A stretch of DNA of 8,011 nucleotides from an uncultured Leptotrichiaceae bacterium (GCA_938037005.1 CALHVR010000046.1:1-8011); one strand, 5' to 3'. Numbered from the stretch's first letter, positions 1 through 6,923 are shown. Numbers and translations: made by a program. Notes: generated by a model from the sequence alone, not told the origin.

Positions 1-1064
1 AACATAGTACAGGTGGTGTTGGAGATAAAGTAACAGTTGTTTTAGCACCAGTTTTAGCAGCTTTAGGAATGGGAACTACAAAATTATCTGGAAAAGGATT
101 GGGACATACGGGAGGAACAATCGATAAATTTGAAGCAATAAATGGCTTTAAATTTTCAAGCACTAGAGATGAATTAGTAAAAATTGCAAATAAAACAGGA
201 ATAGGTCTTATGGGGTATAGTGATAAAATTGTTCCACTAGATAAAAAAATATATTCATTAAGAGATGTAACTGGAACAGTACCGAGTATTCCGTTAATTG
301 CAAGTAGTATAATGAGTAAAAAATTAGCAATTCAGTCTGATGTTATTATATTGGATGTAAAAGTTGGTGACGGAGCTTTTATGAAAGATATAAATCAAGC
401 AAAAGAATTAGCGAAAAGAATGATAGAAATTGGGAAAGGTGCGGGTCGTAAAGTACAAGTTGTTTTAAGTAATATGGATGAGCCTTTAGGTCATGCAATT
501 GGAAATGCAAATGAAATAATAGAATCTATTGAAACACTTAAAGGAAATGGAGCAAAAGATTTAAAAGAAGTTGTATATATGATAGCGAGTTTAGCTTTAA
601 AAGCTAAAGGTGAAATAAAAGAATTAGAAGAAGGTAAAGAAAAAATTGATGAAGTTATAAATAATGGAACAGCACTTGCTAGATTGAAAGAATTTATAAG
701 TGAAAGTGGAGGTAATGGAGAACTTGTAAATGATTATACAATTTTACCAACACCAAAAAGTAAACTAGATGTAATGAGTGAAAAGATAGGATTTGTACAA
801 AAAATTAAAGCTGAAGAAATAGGAAAAGCAGCAATGATAATTGGGGCAGGAAGAGCAACAAAAGAAGATATAATAGATCATGCTGTAGGTATAAAAATAT
901 TGAAAAAAGTGGGAGAAAAAGTAGAAAAAGGAGAAAAAATAGCAGAAATTTACTATAATGATAACAAAAATGTTGAAGAATCAAAAAATATGATTTTAGA
1001 TGCCTATATTATAACAAATAATAAAGTGGAAGAACCTAAAGCTATTTTAGAAATAATTGAATAA
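1..1064 (+). CDS. pdp: Pyrimidine-nucleoside phosphorylase, 5'-truncated by the window edge
   Basis: The enzyme splits uridine, thymidine or deoxyuridine with phosphate into the free base and (deoxy)ribose 1-phosphate in the cytoplasm. The frame is open to the left edge: before the first internal ATG (69) it reads HSTGGVGDKVTVVLAP, the conserved phosphate-binding region, so ATG 69 is not the start. About 80 N-terminal residues of the usual 433 are missing and 353 are present. SGKGLGHTGGTIDKFE is the family signature, with Lys and Phe where Arg and an aliphatic residue are usual. LRDVTGTVPSIPLIASSIMSKK carries the Arg, Ser and Lys equivalent to R171, S186 and K190 of E. coli thymidine phosphorylase. 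The C-terminal third (GAGRATKEDIIDHAVGI, then KKVGEKVEKGE) resembles B. subtilis Pdp more than E. coli DeoA, so I prefer Pdp; deoA is the alternative name. deoC follows after 25 nt, presumably in one operon. Confidence 0.95.
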   Translation, partial: HSTGGVGDKVTVVLAPVLAALGMGTTKLSGKGLGHTGGTIDKFEAINGFKFSSTRDELVKIANKTGIGLMGYSDKIVPLDKKIYSLRDVTGTVPSIPLIASSIMSKKLAIQSDVIILDVKVGDGAFMKDINQAKELAKRMIEIGKGAGRKVQVVLSNMDEPLGHAIGNANEIIESIETLKGNGAKDLKEVVYMIASLALKAKGEIKELEEGKEKIDEVINNGTALARLKEFISESGGNGELVNDYTILPTPKSKLDVMSEKIGFVQKIKAEEIGKAAMIIGAGRATKEDIIDHAVGIKILKKVGEKVEKGEKIAEIYYNDNKNVEESKNMILDAYIITNNKVEEPKAILEIIE

Positions 1065-1089
1065 TTTTATAAATAAAAAGGTGATAAAA

Positions 1090-1755
1090 ATGAAAATAAA
1101 TAAATATATTGACCATACAGTTTTAAAAGCTACATCTCAAAAAAAAGAAATAAAAAAATTATGTGAAGAGGCAATAGAGTATGGATTTTATTCTGTTTGT
1201 GTAAATGGATGCTTTGTTAAAGAATGTAAAGAATTATTAAAGGACTCAGATGTTAAAATAGCTGCAGTAGTTGGATTTCCTTTAGGTGCTATGACTAAAA
1301 CTGCTAAAGTTTTTGAAGCTCGTGAAGCTATTGCTAATGGTGCTAATGAAATTGATATGGTTATAAATATAGGAGCATTAAAAGATAAGGATTATGCTTA
1401 TGTTGAAAAAGAGATAGCTGAAATAAAAAAAACTATTGGAAATAAAGTACTAAAAGTGATAATTGAAACTTGTTATTTGACAGAAGAAGAAAAAATAAAA
1501 GCTTGTGAATTATCAGTAAATGCAAAAGCTGATTTTGTAAAAACTTCAACAGGATTTGGAACAGGTGGTGCAACATTTGAAGATGTAGCTCTAATGAAAA
1601 AAGTGGTAGGAGATAAAGCTCAAATAAAAGCAAGTGGAGGAGTGAAAGATTTAGCTACTGCTCAAAGATATATTGAAATGGGAGTAACAAGACTTGGAAC
1701 TAGCTCAGGAATTGAAATAATAAAAGGGCTAGAAGTTGAAAAAGGAAAATATTGA
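1090..1755 (+). CDS. deoC: Deoxyribose-phosphate aldolase
   Basis: This class I aldolase cleaves 2-deoxyribose 5-phosphate to acetaldehyde and glyceraldehyde 3-phosphate, sending deoxynucleoside carbon into glycolysis. The protein has 221 residues, the usual size, and forms a single TIM barrel. The Schiff-base lysine is K151 in FVKTSTGFG, the proton-relay lysine is K180 in IKASGGVKD, and the conserved aspartate is D89 in EIDMVINIG (equivalents of E. coli K167, K201 and D102). An in-frame ATG at 1057 would overlap the end of pdp and add 11 residues. The ATG at 1090 is chosen because AAGGTG (1078-1083) lies 6 nt before it and MKINKYIDHTVLKA is the normal family N-terminus. It lies 25 nt after pdp and before deoB, as in a standard deo operon. 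Confidence 0.96.
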   Translation: MKINKYIDHTVLKATSQKKEIKKLCEEAIEYGFYSVCVNGCFVKECKELLKDSDVKIAAVVGFPLGAMTKTAKVFEAREAIANGANEIDMVINIGALKDKDYAYVEKEIAEIKKTIGNKVLKVIIETCYLTEEEKIKACELSVNAKADFVKTSTGFGTGGATFEDVALMKKVVGDKAQIKASGGVKDLATAQRYIEMGVTRLGTSSGIEIIKGLEVEKGKY

Positions 1756-1788
1756 TTTAGTATTAATGTTTTTTAAATTAATAGTAAA
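1756..1788 (+). other. A/T hairpin directly after deoC
   Basis: TTTAGTATTAAT (1756-1767) and ATTAATAGTAAA (1777-1788) form a 12-bp inverted repeat with one G-G mismatch and a 9-nt loop, starting at the base after the deoC stop. The stem has no G-C pair and no T-run follows, so it is a poor intrinsic terminator. It could slow RNA decay or attenuate weakly, or be chance in such AT-rich DNA. The rest of the 172-nt gap before deoB holds only AT-rich sequence, and I see no confident -35/-10 pair in it. Confidence 0.3.
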
Positions 1789-1927
1789 CTTATAAATACA
1801 TAAAATGAATTTATAGAATTTTAAATTAAATATGAATTAAAATTATGTATAAAGATAGAAATTAGCTTAGATAATAAATTTTGAATAATAAAATAAAATT
1901 TAAAAAACTATTTAGAAAGGAATAAAA

Positions 1928-3106
1928 ATGGAAAAAATAGAAAGAGTTACATTAATTGTATTGGATAGTGTTGGAGCAGGAGAATTACCTGATGCGAAAA
2001 TGTTTGACGATGAAGGAGCAAATACATTAGGAAATATGGCTAAAGCTGTGGGCGGAATGAGTTTACCAAATATGGCTAAATTAGGACTTGGAAATATTAC
2101 TAAAATTGAAGGAACTCCAGCAGTAGAAGAAGTAGAAGGAGCTTACGGAAGAGCAGTTGAAGTTTCAATTGGAAAAGATTCTACAACTGGACATTGGGAA
2201 ATAGCGGGAGTACCTTTAGAAAGACCATTTCCAAATTATAAAGATGGATTTTCAGAAGATGTAATAAAAGAATTTGAAGAAAAAACAGGAAGAAAAACGA
2301 TGTTAAATAAACCGATTTCAGGGACAGTTGCAATAGATGAATATGGAGAAGAACAAATAAAAACTGGAAATTGGATAGTTTATGGTTCTGCAGATCCGGT
2401 ATTTCAAATAGCAGCAAATGAAGAAATAATACCGTTAGAAGAGCTTTATAAAGCGTGTGAAATTGCACTTGAAATTTGTAATGAAAAATCGCCTGTAGCA
2501 AGGGTAATTGCAAGACCTTATGTAGGTAAAAAAGTTGGGGAATTTAAAAGAACGGCAAATAGACACGATTTTTCAATAGATCCTCCAAAAGAATCTATGT
2601 TAGAAAGATTGGAAAAAGCAGGGCTTGATGTAGTAGGAATTGGGAAAACAAGTGATTTATTTAATGGAAAAGGAATTACAGATAATAGAAAGGCAAATCA
2701 AGATAATTTAGATGGAATTAAAAAAACTGTGGCTGCGTTAAAAGAGAATACGAAAGGATTGATTTTCACTAATTTAGTTGATTTTGATGCTGTTTATGGA
2801 CATAGAAGAAATCCACAAGGATATGCGGATGCATTAGTTGAATTTGATAATTGGTTGCCAGAAATTGAGAAAAACTTGAAAGATAATGAAATATTAATAA
2901 TTACTGCTGATCATGGGAATGACCCTACATATAAAGGAACAGATCATACTAGAGAATATATACCTATAATGATTACAGGTAAAAATGTTAAGAAAAATGT
3001 TAATATTGGAACGAGAAAAACTTTTGCTGATATTGCGGCAACAGTCGAGGAAATATTGTTAGGTACTGAAAAAGAAGGAAGTTTTGCAAAAGAGATATTA
3101 AAATAA
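1928..3106 (+). CDS. deoB: Phosphopentomutase
   Basis: DeoB interconverts (deoxy)ribose 1-phosphate and 5-phosphate, linking the phosphorylase product to DeoC and to the pentose pool. It is a cytoplasmic two-Mn enzyme of the alkaline phosphatase superfamily. It has 392 residues, normal length. Metal ligands are visible: D13 in VLDSVGAGELPDA, D287 and H292 in VDFDAVYGHRRN, D328 and H329 in TADHGND, and H340 in GTDHTRE. The nucleophile motif reads GKDSTTGHWE, so residue 85 is Ser where B. cereus and E. coli enzymes have Thr (KDT). Ser can accept phosphate in the related cofactor-independent phosphoglycerate mutases, so activity is likely kept. GAAAGG (1915-1920) lies 7 nt before the ATG. A 172-nt gap separates it from deoC, larger than elsewhere in the cluster, so a separate promoter is possible though none is clear. 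Confidence 0.96.
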   Translation: MEKIERVTLIVLDSVGAGELPDAKMFDDEGANTLGNMAKAVGGMSLPNMAKLGLGNITKIEGTPAVEEVEGAYGRAVEVSIGKDSTTGHWEIAGVPLERPFPNYKDGFSEDVIKEFEEKTGRKTMLNKPISGTVAIDEYGEEQIKTGNWIVYGSADPVFQIAANEEIIPLEELYKACEIALEICNEKSPVARVIARPYVGKKVGEFKRTANRHDFSIDPPKESMLERLEKAGLDVVGIGKTSDLFNGKGITDNRKANQDNLDGIKKTVAALKENTKGLIFTNLVDFDAVYGHRRNPQGYADALVEFDNWLPEIEKNLKDNEILIITADHGNDPTYKGTDHTREYIPIMITGKNVKKNVNIGTRKTFADIAATVEEILLGTEKEGSFAKEILK

Positions 3107-3140
3107 AATTAATAAGACAGAGAATTTTAGGAGTAAGATA

Positions 3141-3785
3141 ATGAACGATGATAGAGAACAATGGTTAAAGTGGGCTATGGAATTACAATCATTAGCGCAG
3201 GCAGGATTACATTATTCAAAAGAAGATTTTGATTTGGAAAGATTTGAGAGAATAAGACAAATTTCTGCAGAGATAATGTCAATAAAAAGTGGAGTTTCAT
3301 TAGATGTAGTGAAAAATATTTTTTGTAATGAAATCGGATATCAAACTCCTAAAATTGATTGCCGTGGAGCTATAATTCAAAATGATAAAGTACTTTTGGT
3401 AAAAGAACGTGATGGTAAATGGTCGTTACCGGGTGGATGGGTTGATGTAAATCAATCTGTAACAACAAACATTATAAAAGAAATGTTGGAAGAAGCAGGG
3501 ATTCATGTTAAGGTTAAAAAAGTTGTAGCAATTCAAGATGGGAGAAAACATAATTTATTGAGCGATAAAAGGCAATCTCCGTATGGAGTTTGTAAAATTT
3601 TTCTTTTATGTGAAATTATTGTGGGAACGAAAGATGAATTTAGTAAAAATATAGAAATATCAGAAAAAAATTATTTTGATGTAAATAATTTACCAGAATT
3701 GTCGTTTAATCGTGTGAATGAAAATCAAATAAAACTTTGTTATGAAGCTTCAAAAAGCAAAGTTTGGGAAACAGTTTTTGAATAA
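3141..3785 (+). CDS. NUDIX hydrolase with N-terminal Nudix_N domain
   Basis: This protein of 214 residues hydrolyses a nucleoside diphosphate linked to another group; ADP-ribose is a common substrate in this subfamily, but the substrate cannot be read from the sequence. Residues 1-60 (REQWLKWAMELQSLAQAGLHYS, then FERIRQISAEIM) match the helical N-terminal domain found on this group (Nudix_N type). The NUDIX fold follows from about residue 72 (DCRGAIIQNDKVLLVKERDGKWSLPGGW). In the Nudix box, from G99, the metal-binding glutamates E114, E117 and E118 are intact. Gln105 and Lys113 stand where the general consensus has Glu and Arg, which is usual in GGWxDVxxS members. AGGAG (3129-3133) lies 7 nt before the ATG. 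It starts 34 nt after deoB and is probably cotranscribed; making ribose 5-phosphate from ADP-ribose would suit this position (inference). Confidence 0.9.
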   Translation: MNDDREQWLKWAMELQSLAQAGLHYSKEDFDLERFERIRQISAEIMSIKSGVSLDVVKNIFCNEIGYQTPKIDCRGAIIQNDKVLLVKERDGKWSLPGGWVDVNQSVTTNIIKEMLEEAGIHVKVKKVVAIQDGRKHNLLSDKRQSPYGVCKIFLLCEIIVGTKDEFSKNIEISEKNYFDVNNLPELSFNRVNENQIKLCYEASKSKVWETVFE

Positions 3786-3811
3786 TAAAATTGTTTAGAT
3801 TTAGTAAATTA

Positions 3812-3833
3812 AAATTTAAAATAGTTAACATTT
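3812..3833. repeat. 22-bp intergenic repeat, copy 1
   Basis: These 22 bases in the 60-nt gap before the acetyltransferase gene match 20 of 22 bases of a stretch at 4323-4344; both contain the core ATAGTTAA. Copy 1 differs at its 7th and 18th bases. It lies just upstream of the GAAAGGA ribosome site of the next gene. No function is known to me, and the low complexity makes a chance match possible. Confidence 0.35.
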
Positions 3834-3845
3834 GAAAGGAAAAAA

Positions 3846-4331
3846 GTGAAAATAAGAAAAGCAACAATAAATGATTTAGATGAAATAACGAAAATAGAAG
3901 CAATATGTTTTCCATTAAAAGAAGCGGCGACAAAAGAAAGTTTTGAAAAAAGGCTTTTAGTTTATCCAGATTATTTTTGGATTTTAGAAAATGAAGATGG
4001 TAAAATAGTTTCGTTTACAAATGGAATGGTTACAAATAATAAAAATTTAATAGATGAAATGTATGAAAATTCAAAATTACATGATGAAAATGGAGAATGG
4101 CAAATGATTTTTGGTGTAAACACATTGCCGGAATATAGGAAAAATGGATATGCTGAAATGTTAATAAAAGAGATGATAAATGATGCAAAATTTAAGAATA
4201 GAAAAGGAATTGTTTTAACTTGTAAAGAAAAATTAGTTAGATATTATGAAAAGATTGGTTTTGTAAACGAAGGAATTTCAGAATCAACACATGGCGGAGT
4301 TGTTTGGTACGAAATGAGGATCAAATTTTAA
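3846..4331 (+). CDS. GNAT-family N-acetyltransferase, GTG start
   Basis: It transfers an acetyl group from acetyl-CoA to an amine. The substrate is unknown; relatives are often annotated as arylalkylamine- or RimI-like acetyltransferases. The 161 residues cover one complete GNAT domain: the N-terminal strand and helix MKIRKATINDLDEITKIEA, the acetyl-CoA pyrophosphate loop R98-K-N-G101-Y-A103 in LPEYRKNGYAEMLI, and a C-terminal YYEKIGFVNEG followed by HGGVVWYEMRIKF, with Tyr133/Tyr134 placed as the usual general acid. The start is the GTG at 3846, supported by GAAAGGA (3834-3840) 5 nt upstream and by the family N-terminus; no ATG competes. It lies 60 nt after the NUDIX gene and 68 nt before the HAD gene, all on one strand. 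I see no direct link to nucleoside salvage. Confidence 0.88.
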   Translation: MKIRKATINDLDEITKIEAICFPLKEAATKESFEKRLLVYPDYFWILENEDGKIVSFTNGMVTNNKNLIDEMYENSKLHDENGEWQMIFGVNTLPEYRKNGYAEMLIKEMINDAKFKNRKGIVLTCKEKLVRYYEKIGFVNEGISESTHGGVVWYEMRIKF

Positions 4332-4344
4332 ATAGTTAAAATTT
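4323..4344. repeat. 22-bp intergenic repeat, copy 2, a perfect A/T hairpin
   Basis: AAATTTTAA (4323-4331) and TTAAAATTT (4336-4344) form a perfect 9-bp inverted repeat with loop ATAG, overlapping the acetyltransferase stop codon. The whole element matches 3812-3833 at 20 of 22 bases, but only this copy forms the full stem. It has no G-C pair in the stem and no trailing T-run, so it is not a standard terminator. The hairpin is plain to see; any function is a guess. Confidence 0.4.
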
Positions 4345-4386
4345 ATTGAGAAAATTATTTTAACGAAGATAAATAAAAGCCAATAT

Positions 4387-4393
4387 GAAAGGA
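4387..4393 (+). promoter_or_regulatory. Ribosome binding site that sets the HAD gene start
   Basis: GAAAGGA lies 6 nt before GTG 4400 and has the same heptamer as the site before the acetyltransferase GTG at 3846. The in-frame ATG at 4385 overlaps this site and has no Shine-Dalgarno sequence of its own, so GTG 4400 is the better start. Confidence 0.7.
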
Positions 4394-4399
4394 AATGAT

Positions 4400-5044
4400 G
4401 TGGAGAAAATATTTTTATTTGATTTGGACGGGACAATAATTGATAGTAGTAAAGGGATAACGAATGCAGTGAAATATTCTTTAAATACATTAGGATATGA
4501 AATTCCAAAGAAGGAAATATTAAATAAATTTATTGGCCCTCCACTTGATGACTCGTATAGTAAATATTTTGGAATGCTAGAAGAAGAATGGAATGAAGCT
4601 ATAAAGCATTTTAAGAAGTATTATGATGAGAAAGGAATGTATGAATTAAAGATTTATAATGATTTGGAAGAATTACTTTCAAAACTTTCAAAAAAATATA
4701 GACTTTATGTGGCAACTTCAAAAGATGAATATAATGCTAATAAAATACTTAAAAATCTTAAAATAGATAAATATTTTGAATATATTGCAGGTGCATCGTT
4801 AGAAGATGGAAGAAGTAGAAAAGAGGATGTTATAAAATATTTGTTACAAAGAGAAAAAGAAAATCTTAAAAATAATGAAATAATTATGATTGGAGATACA
4901 AAATTTGATATAATAGGTGCTAATATGAATAACATGAAAAGTATCGGAGTTCTATATGGTTTTGGGACAAGAGAAGAATTAGAAAATGAAAATGCTACAT
5001 TTATTGTTGAGAAACCATTAGATATTTTAGACTTAGAAATTTAA
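4400..5044 (+). CDS. HAD-superfamily phosphatase, phosphoglycolate phosphatase/5'-nucleotidase type
   Basis: This cytoplasmic Mg-dependent phosphohydrolase has 214 residues from GTG 4400; the upstream ATG 4385 would add five residues but lacks a ribosome site. All four HAD motifs are present: motif I FLFDLDGT with nucleophile D8 and acid/base D10, motif II VATSKD (T106/S107), motif III Lys141 in SRKED, and motif IV MIGDTKFD with D166 and D170. The helical cap sits between motifs I and II (about residues 15-80), as in subfamily IA. IGPPLDDSY near residue 45 is typical of the group annotated as Gph-like or HAD 5'-nucleotidase. A 5'-nucleotidase would supply nucleosides to the upstream phosphorylase, but the substrate is unproven. 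It is the last gene of the unit, because a terminator begins at its stop codon. Confidence 0.88.
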   Translation: MEKIFLFDLDGTIIDSSKGITNAVKYSLNTLGYEIPKKEILNKFIGPPLDDSYSKYFGMLEEEWNEAIKHFKKYYDEKGMYELKIYNDLEELLSKLSKKYRLYVATSKDEYNANKILKNLKIDKYFEYIAGASLEDGRSRKEDVIKYLLQREKENLKNNEIIMIGDTKFDIIGANMNNMKSIGVLYGFGTREELENENATFIVEKPLDILDLEI

Positions 5045-5075
5045 GAGAATCTTGCAAAAGAGATTCTCTTTTTTT
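5043..5075 (+). terminator. Rho-independent terminator after the HAD gene
   Basis: AAGAGAATCT (5043-5052) pairs perfectly with AGATTCTCTT (5061-5070) around the 8-nt loop TGCAAAAG, and an unbroken T-run covers 5069-5075. The stem begins inside the HAD stop codon. It separates the deo/NUDIX/GNAT/HAD unit from the ATPase unit. Confidence 0.92.
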
Positions 5076-5106
5076 GAAAGAAATAAATTTTAAAAACATA
5101 AAAAAA

Positions 5107-5150
5107 GGAATGGAATCCATTTTTAATTGATTTTTATAAAAAAATGGAAT
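5107..5150 (+). repeat. ATGGAAT repeats and a short palindrome around the ATPase promoter
   Basis: GGAAT occurs twice in tandem (5107-5116). AATGGA-A-TCCATT (5109-5121) is a perfect palindrome with one centre base. ATGGAAT recurs at 5110-5116 and at 5144-5150, the second copy ending on the first base of the -10 hexamer. Copies on both sides of the -35 box would suit a repressor site, but this is inference from placement only. Confidence 0.35.
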
Positions 5151-5155
5151 ATAAT
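5127..5155 (+). promoter_or_regulatory. Sigma-70-type promoter of the ATPase gene
   Basis: TTGATT (5127-5132) and TATAAT (5150-5155) are separated by exactly 17 bp. The -10 box is a perfect match and the -35 box matches four of six positions. Transcription would start near 5162, only about 13 nt before the start codon, with the ribosome site at the very 5' end of the message. Confidence 0.8.
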
Positions 5156-5174
5156 GTATCTAAAGAGGTGCTAT

Positions 5175-6413
5175 ATGGAAAGAATAGAGAGAGAAGAGTA
5201 TTTAGAATTTTTGAAAAATCATAAAGATAAACAGATAATAAAAGTAGTAAGCGGAATAAGAAGAGCAGGTAAGTCTACTTTATTTGAAATATATAAAGAT
5301 TATTTATTAAAAAATGGAGTTGAAAAAAAACAAATAATATCTATCAATTTTGAAGATATAGATTATGAAGAGCTAACTGATTATAAAAAACTCTATGAAT
5401 TTATAAATTCTAAAATGCTTGAGGATAAAAAAAATTATATCTTTTTAGATGAAATTCAACATGTAGATAAATTTGAAAAAGTTGTAGATAGCCTTTTTAT
5501 AAAAGATAATGTTGACTTATATATAACAGGTTCTAATGCTTATTTTATGTCAAGTGAACTTGCAACTCTTTTAAGTGGTCGTTATATAGAATTAAAAATG
5601 CTTCCTTTATCTTTTAAAGAATACTATCGAGCTAGACTAGAATATGAAAATTTAGATAAAAAAGAAAATAAGATATTAAAAACTCTTATGCAATATTATA
5701 ATGAATATATAGTAAATAGTTCTTTTCCTTATACTTTACAATTAAACAATAATTTGAAAAATATATATGAATATTTAGATGGAATATATAACTCTGTTCT
5801 TTTAAAAGATATAGTAGCAAGATTAAAAATTTCTGATGTTATGAGACTTGAAAGTGTTGTTAAATATATATTTGATAATATTGGTAATTTAACTTCAATA
5901 TCAAAGATTGCAAATACTCTAACTTCAATGGGAAGAAAAACTGATACAAAAACTATAGAAAAGTATATAAAAGGACTTGTTGATGGACTCCTTATATATG
6001 AAGTTAATAGATATAATATAAAAGGTAAAGAATTTTTATCAACATTATCAAAATATTATGTTTCAGACTTAGGTCTTAGGCAAATGATTTTAGGTAATAG
6101 AAACATAGATATGGGGCATATCCTTGAAAATATAATTTATCTTGAATTACTTAGAAGAAAGGTTAATGTCTATGTTGGACAGTTTGATAAAAATGAAGTT
6201 GATTTTGTTGTTATTAATTCAAATGAAATTGAATATTATCAAGTTGCTTTAACTGTCTTAGATGAGAATACTTTAAAAAGAGAGTTAGCTGCTTTTAAAA
6301 ATATAAAGGATAACTACCCTAAATACTTGATAACATTAGATGATGTGTTGCCAAACACTGATTATGAGGGAATAAAAGTAATTAATGCTTTGGAATGGTT
6401 GTTGGGAGAATAA
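5175..6413 (+). CDS. AAA_14/DUF4143 ATP-binding protein
   Basis: This P-loop ATPase of 412 residues belongs to a widespread and poorly characterised bacterial and archaeal family; its cellular role is unknown. The N-terminal AAA_14 domain has Walker A G27-IRRAGKST (27-35), Walker B IFLDE (89-93, within [12 protein letters not shown]) and a sensor-like YITGSNA near 117-122. The DUF4143 region includes a winged-helix-like middle (about 225-285) and a C-terminal PD-(D/E)xK-like fold with E319, E341 and D343 in NEVDFVV. The last strand reads YYQVALTV, so the usual catalytic lysine is absent and nuclease activity is doubtful. The start is ATG 5175, with AAGAGGTG (5163-5170) just upstream; an in-frame ATG at 5127 lies inside the promoter. 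It has its own promoter, follows a terminator and is followed 24 nt later by a truncated gene. Members often occur as stand-alone or mobile cargo genes. Confidence 0.93.
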   Translation: MERIEREEYLEFLKNHKDKQIIKVVSGIRRAGKSTLFEIYKDYLLKNGVEKKQIISINFEDIDYEELTDYKKLYEFINSKMLEDKKNYIFLDEIQHVDKFEKVVDSLFIKDNVDLYITGSNAYFMSSELATLLSGRYIELKMLPLSFKEYYRARLEYENLDKKENKILKTLMQYYNEYIVNSSFPYTLQLNNNLKNIYEYLDGIYNSVLLKDIVARLKISDVMRLESVVKYIFDNIGNLTSISKIANTLTSMGRKTDTKTIEKYIKGLVDGLLIYEVNRYNIKGKEFLSTLSKYYVSDLGLRQMILGNRNIDMGHILENIIYLELLRRKVNVYVGQFDKNEVDFVVINSNEIEYYQVALTVLDENTLKRELAAFKNIKDNYPKYLITLDDVLPNTDYEGIKVINALEWLLGE

Positions 6414-6437
6414 GAAAAATATATTGGAGGGGAATTT

Positions 6438-6509
6438 ATGAAAGAATATGTTTATAGAATTCATATAAGACCAGAAAGTGCTACAATTCAAAATCCATTT
6501 GATTTTTGT
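6438..6509 (+). CDS. 5' fragment of an unrecognised gene, cut at the junction
   Basis: A strong ribosome site, GGAGGGGAA (6426-6434), precedes ATG 6438, 24 nt after the ATPase stop, so this should be the second gene of that operon. The native part reads [20 protein letters not shown], then FDFC. The frame continues to a stop at 6581, but beyond about 6509 the bases are antisense to glpK, so those residues are artefactual. The opening RIHIRPE resembles hypothetical proteins I recall from low-GC bacteria that begin with a similar HIRP motif and continue as a larger protein, but I cannot name the family. No domain can be assigned from 24 residues. Confidence 0.6.
6489..6509. other. Junction between AT-rich and Pasteurellaceae-like DNA
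   Basis: Read on the minus strand, the GlpK protein matches its family down to KIKWIL, ending at base 6489; the next codons (N-C-S-T-F) do not fit. Read on the + strand, the gene starting at 6438 looks native up to Cys24, ending at 6509. The 21 bases between therefore make sense as both genes, so the crossover lies within or beside them. Base composition changes here. No insertion-sequence end, integrase, attachment site or target duplication is visible. A chimeric assembly or ligation at a short shared sequence is the simplest explanation. Confidence 0.8.
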
Positions 6510-6923
6510 ACCGGAAAAGTAAGGGTCAACGACAAGTCCGGTGGTTTTACGAATATAGCTTTCGTGTCCATCGGCTTTTAATTGGGTACAAATATCAGCA
6601 GTACGGCGACATTGCCAAACAATCGCGTTATAAATCGGTTTGCCCGTTTCTTTTTCCCAGACAATCGTGGTTTCGCGCTGGTTGGTAATTCCGATAGCAG
6701 CAATTTTATCGGAGGTAATACCCGCTTTAGCAACGACTTCGTTTAATGTTGAGCTTTGGCTTGCCCAGATTTCCATCGGATTATGTTCAACCCAGCCCGC
6801 TTGCGGATAAATTTGGGTAAATTCACGCTGTGCCACTTCGACGATATTGGCATTTTTATCTAATAAAACCGCACGGGAGCTTGTGGTGCCTTGGTCGAGA
6901 GCAATAATGTATTCTTGAGTCAT
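6489..6923 (-). CDS. glpK: Glycerol kinase, 3'-truncated at the junction
   Basis: Glycerol kinase phosphorylates glycerol with ATP to sn-glycerol 3-phosphate in the cytoplasm, trapping what GlpF admits. Only the first 145 of about 500 residues are present. They closely follow E. coli Glp[12 protein letters not shown] (ATP phosphate loop, 9-19), [37 protein letters not shown] and [13 protein letters not shown]. The glycerol-binding residues R83, E84, W103 and Y135 are all there. The start is ATG 6923-6921 ([12 protein letters not shown]). An in-frame ATG at 6968 overlaps the glpF stop and is rejected. No clear Shine-Dalgarno sequence lies in the 23 nt between glpF and glpK, so translation may be coupled to glpF, which is broken here. 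The protein loses most of FGGY domain I and all of domain II, so this copy cannot work as it stands. Confidence 0.93.

Noticed and set aside
1433..1633. Open frame on the minus strand inside deoC
   Set aside because: It is antisense to conserved catalytic codons, is leucine- and phenylalanine-rich as expected from A-rich coding DNA, and has no family resemblance.
1756..1927. Riboswitch or strong promoter in the deoC-deoB gap
   Set aside because: The gap is nearly pure A/T, with no conserved riboswitch core and no well-spaced -35/-10 pair.
2181..2513. 110-codon open frame on the minus strand inside deoB
   Set aside because: It is a low-complexity Leu/Phe/His product, antisense to a clearly coding region.
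3706..4935. Minus-strand open frames at 3706-3933, 4284-4508 and 4705-4935
   Set aside because: All overlap well-supported + strand genes and encode Leu/Phe/Ser-rich sequence without recognisable motifs.
6510..6581. The + strand frame from 6438 runs on to 6581, giving a 47-residue small protein
   Set aside because: The second half is antisense to conserved glpK codons, so the small protein is an artefact of the fusion.
6414..6600. Transposon or integron boundary at the composition change
   Set aside because: I find no terminal inverted repeats, target duplication, recombinase gene or attachment-site-like repeat around the join.
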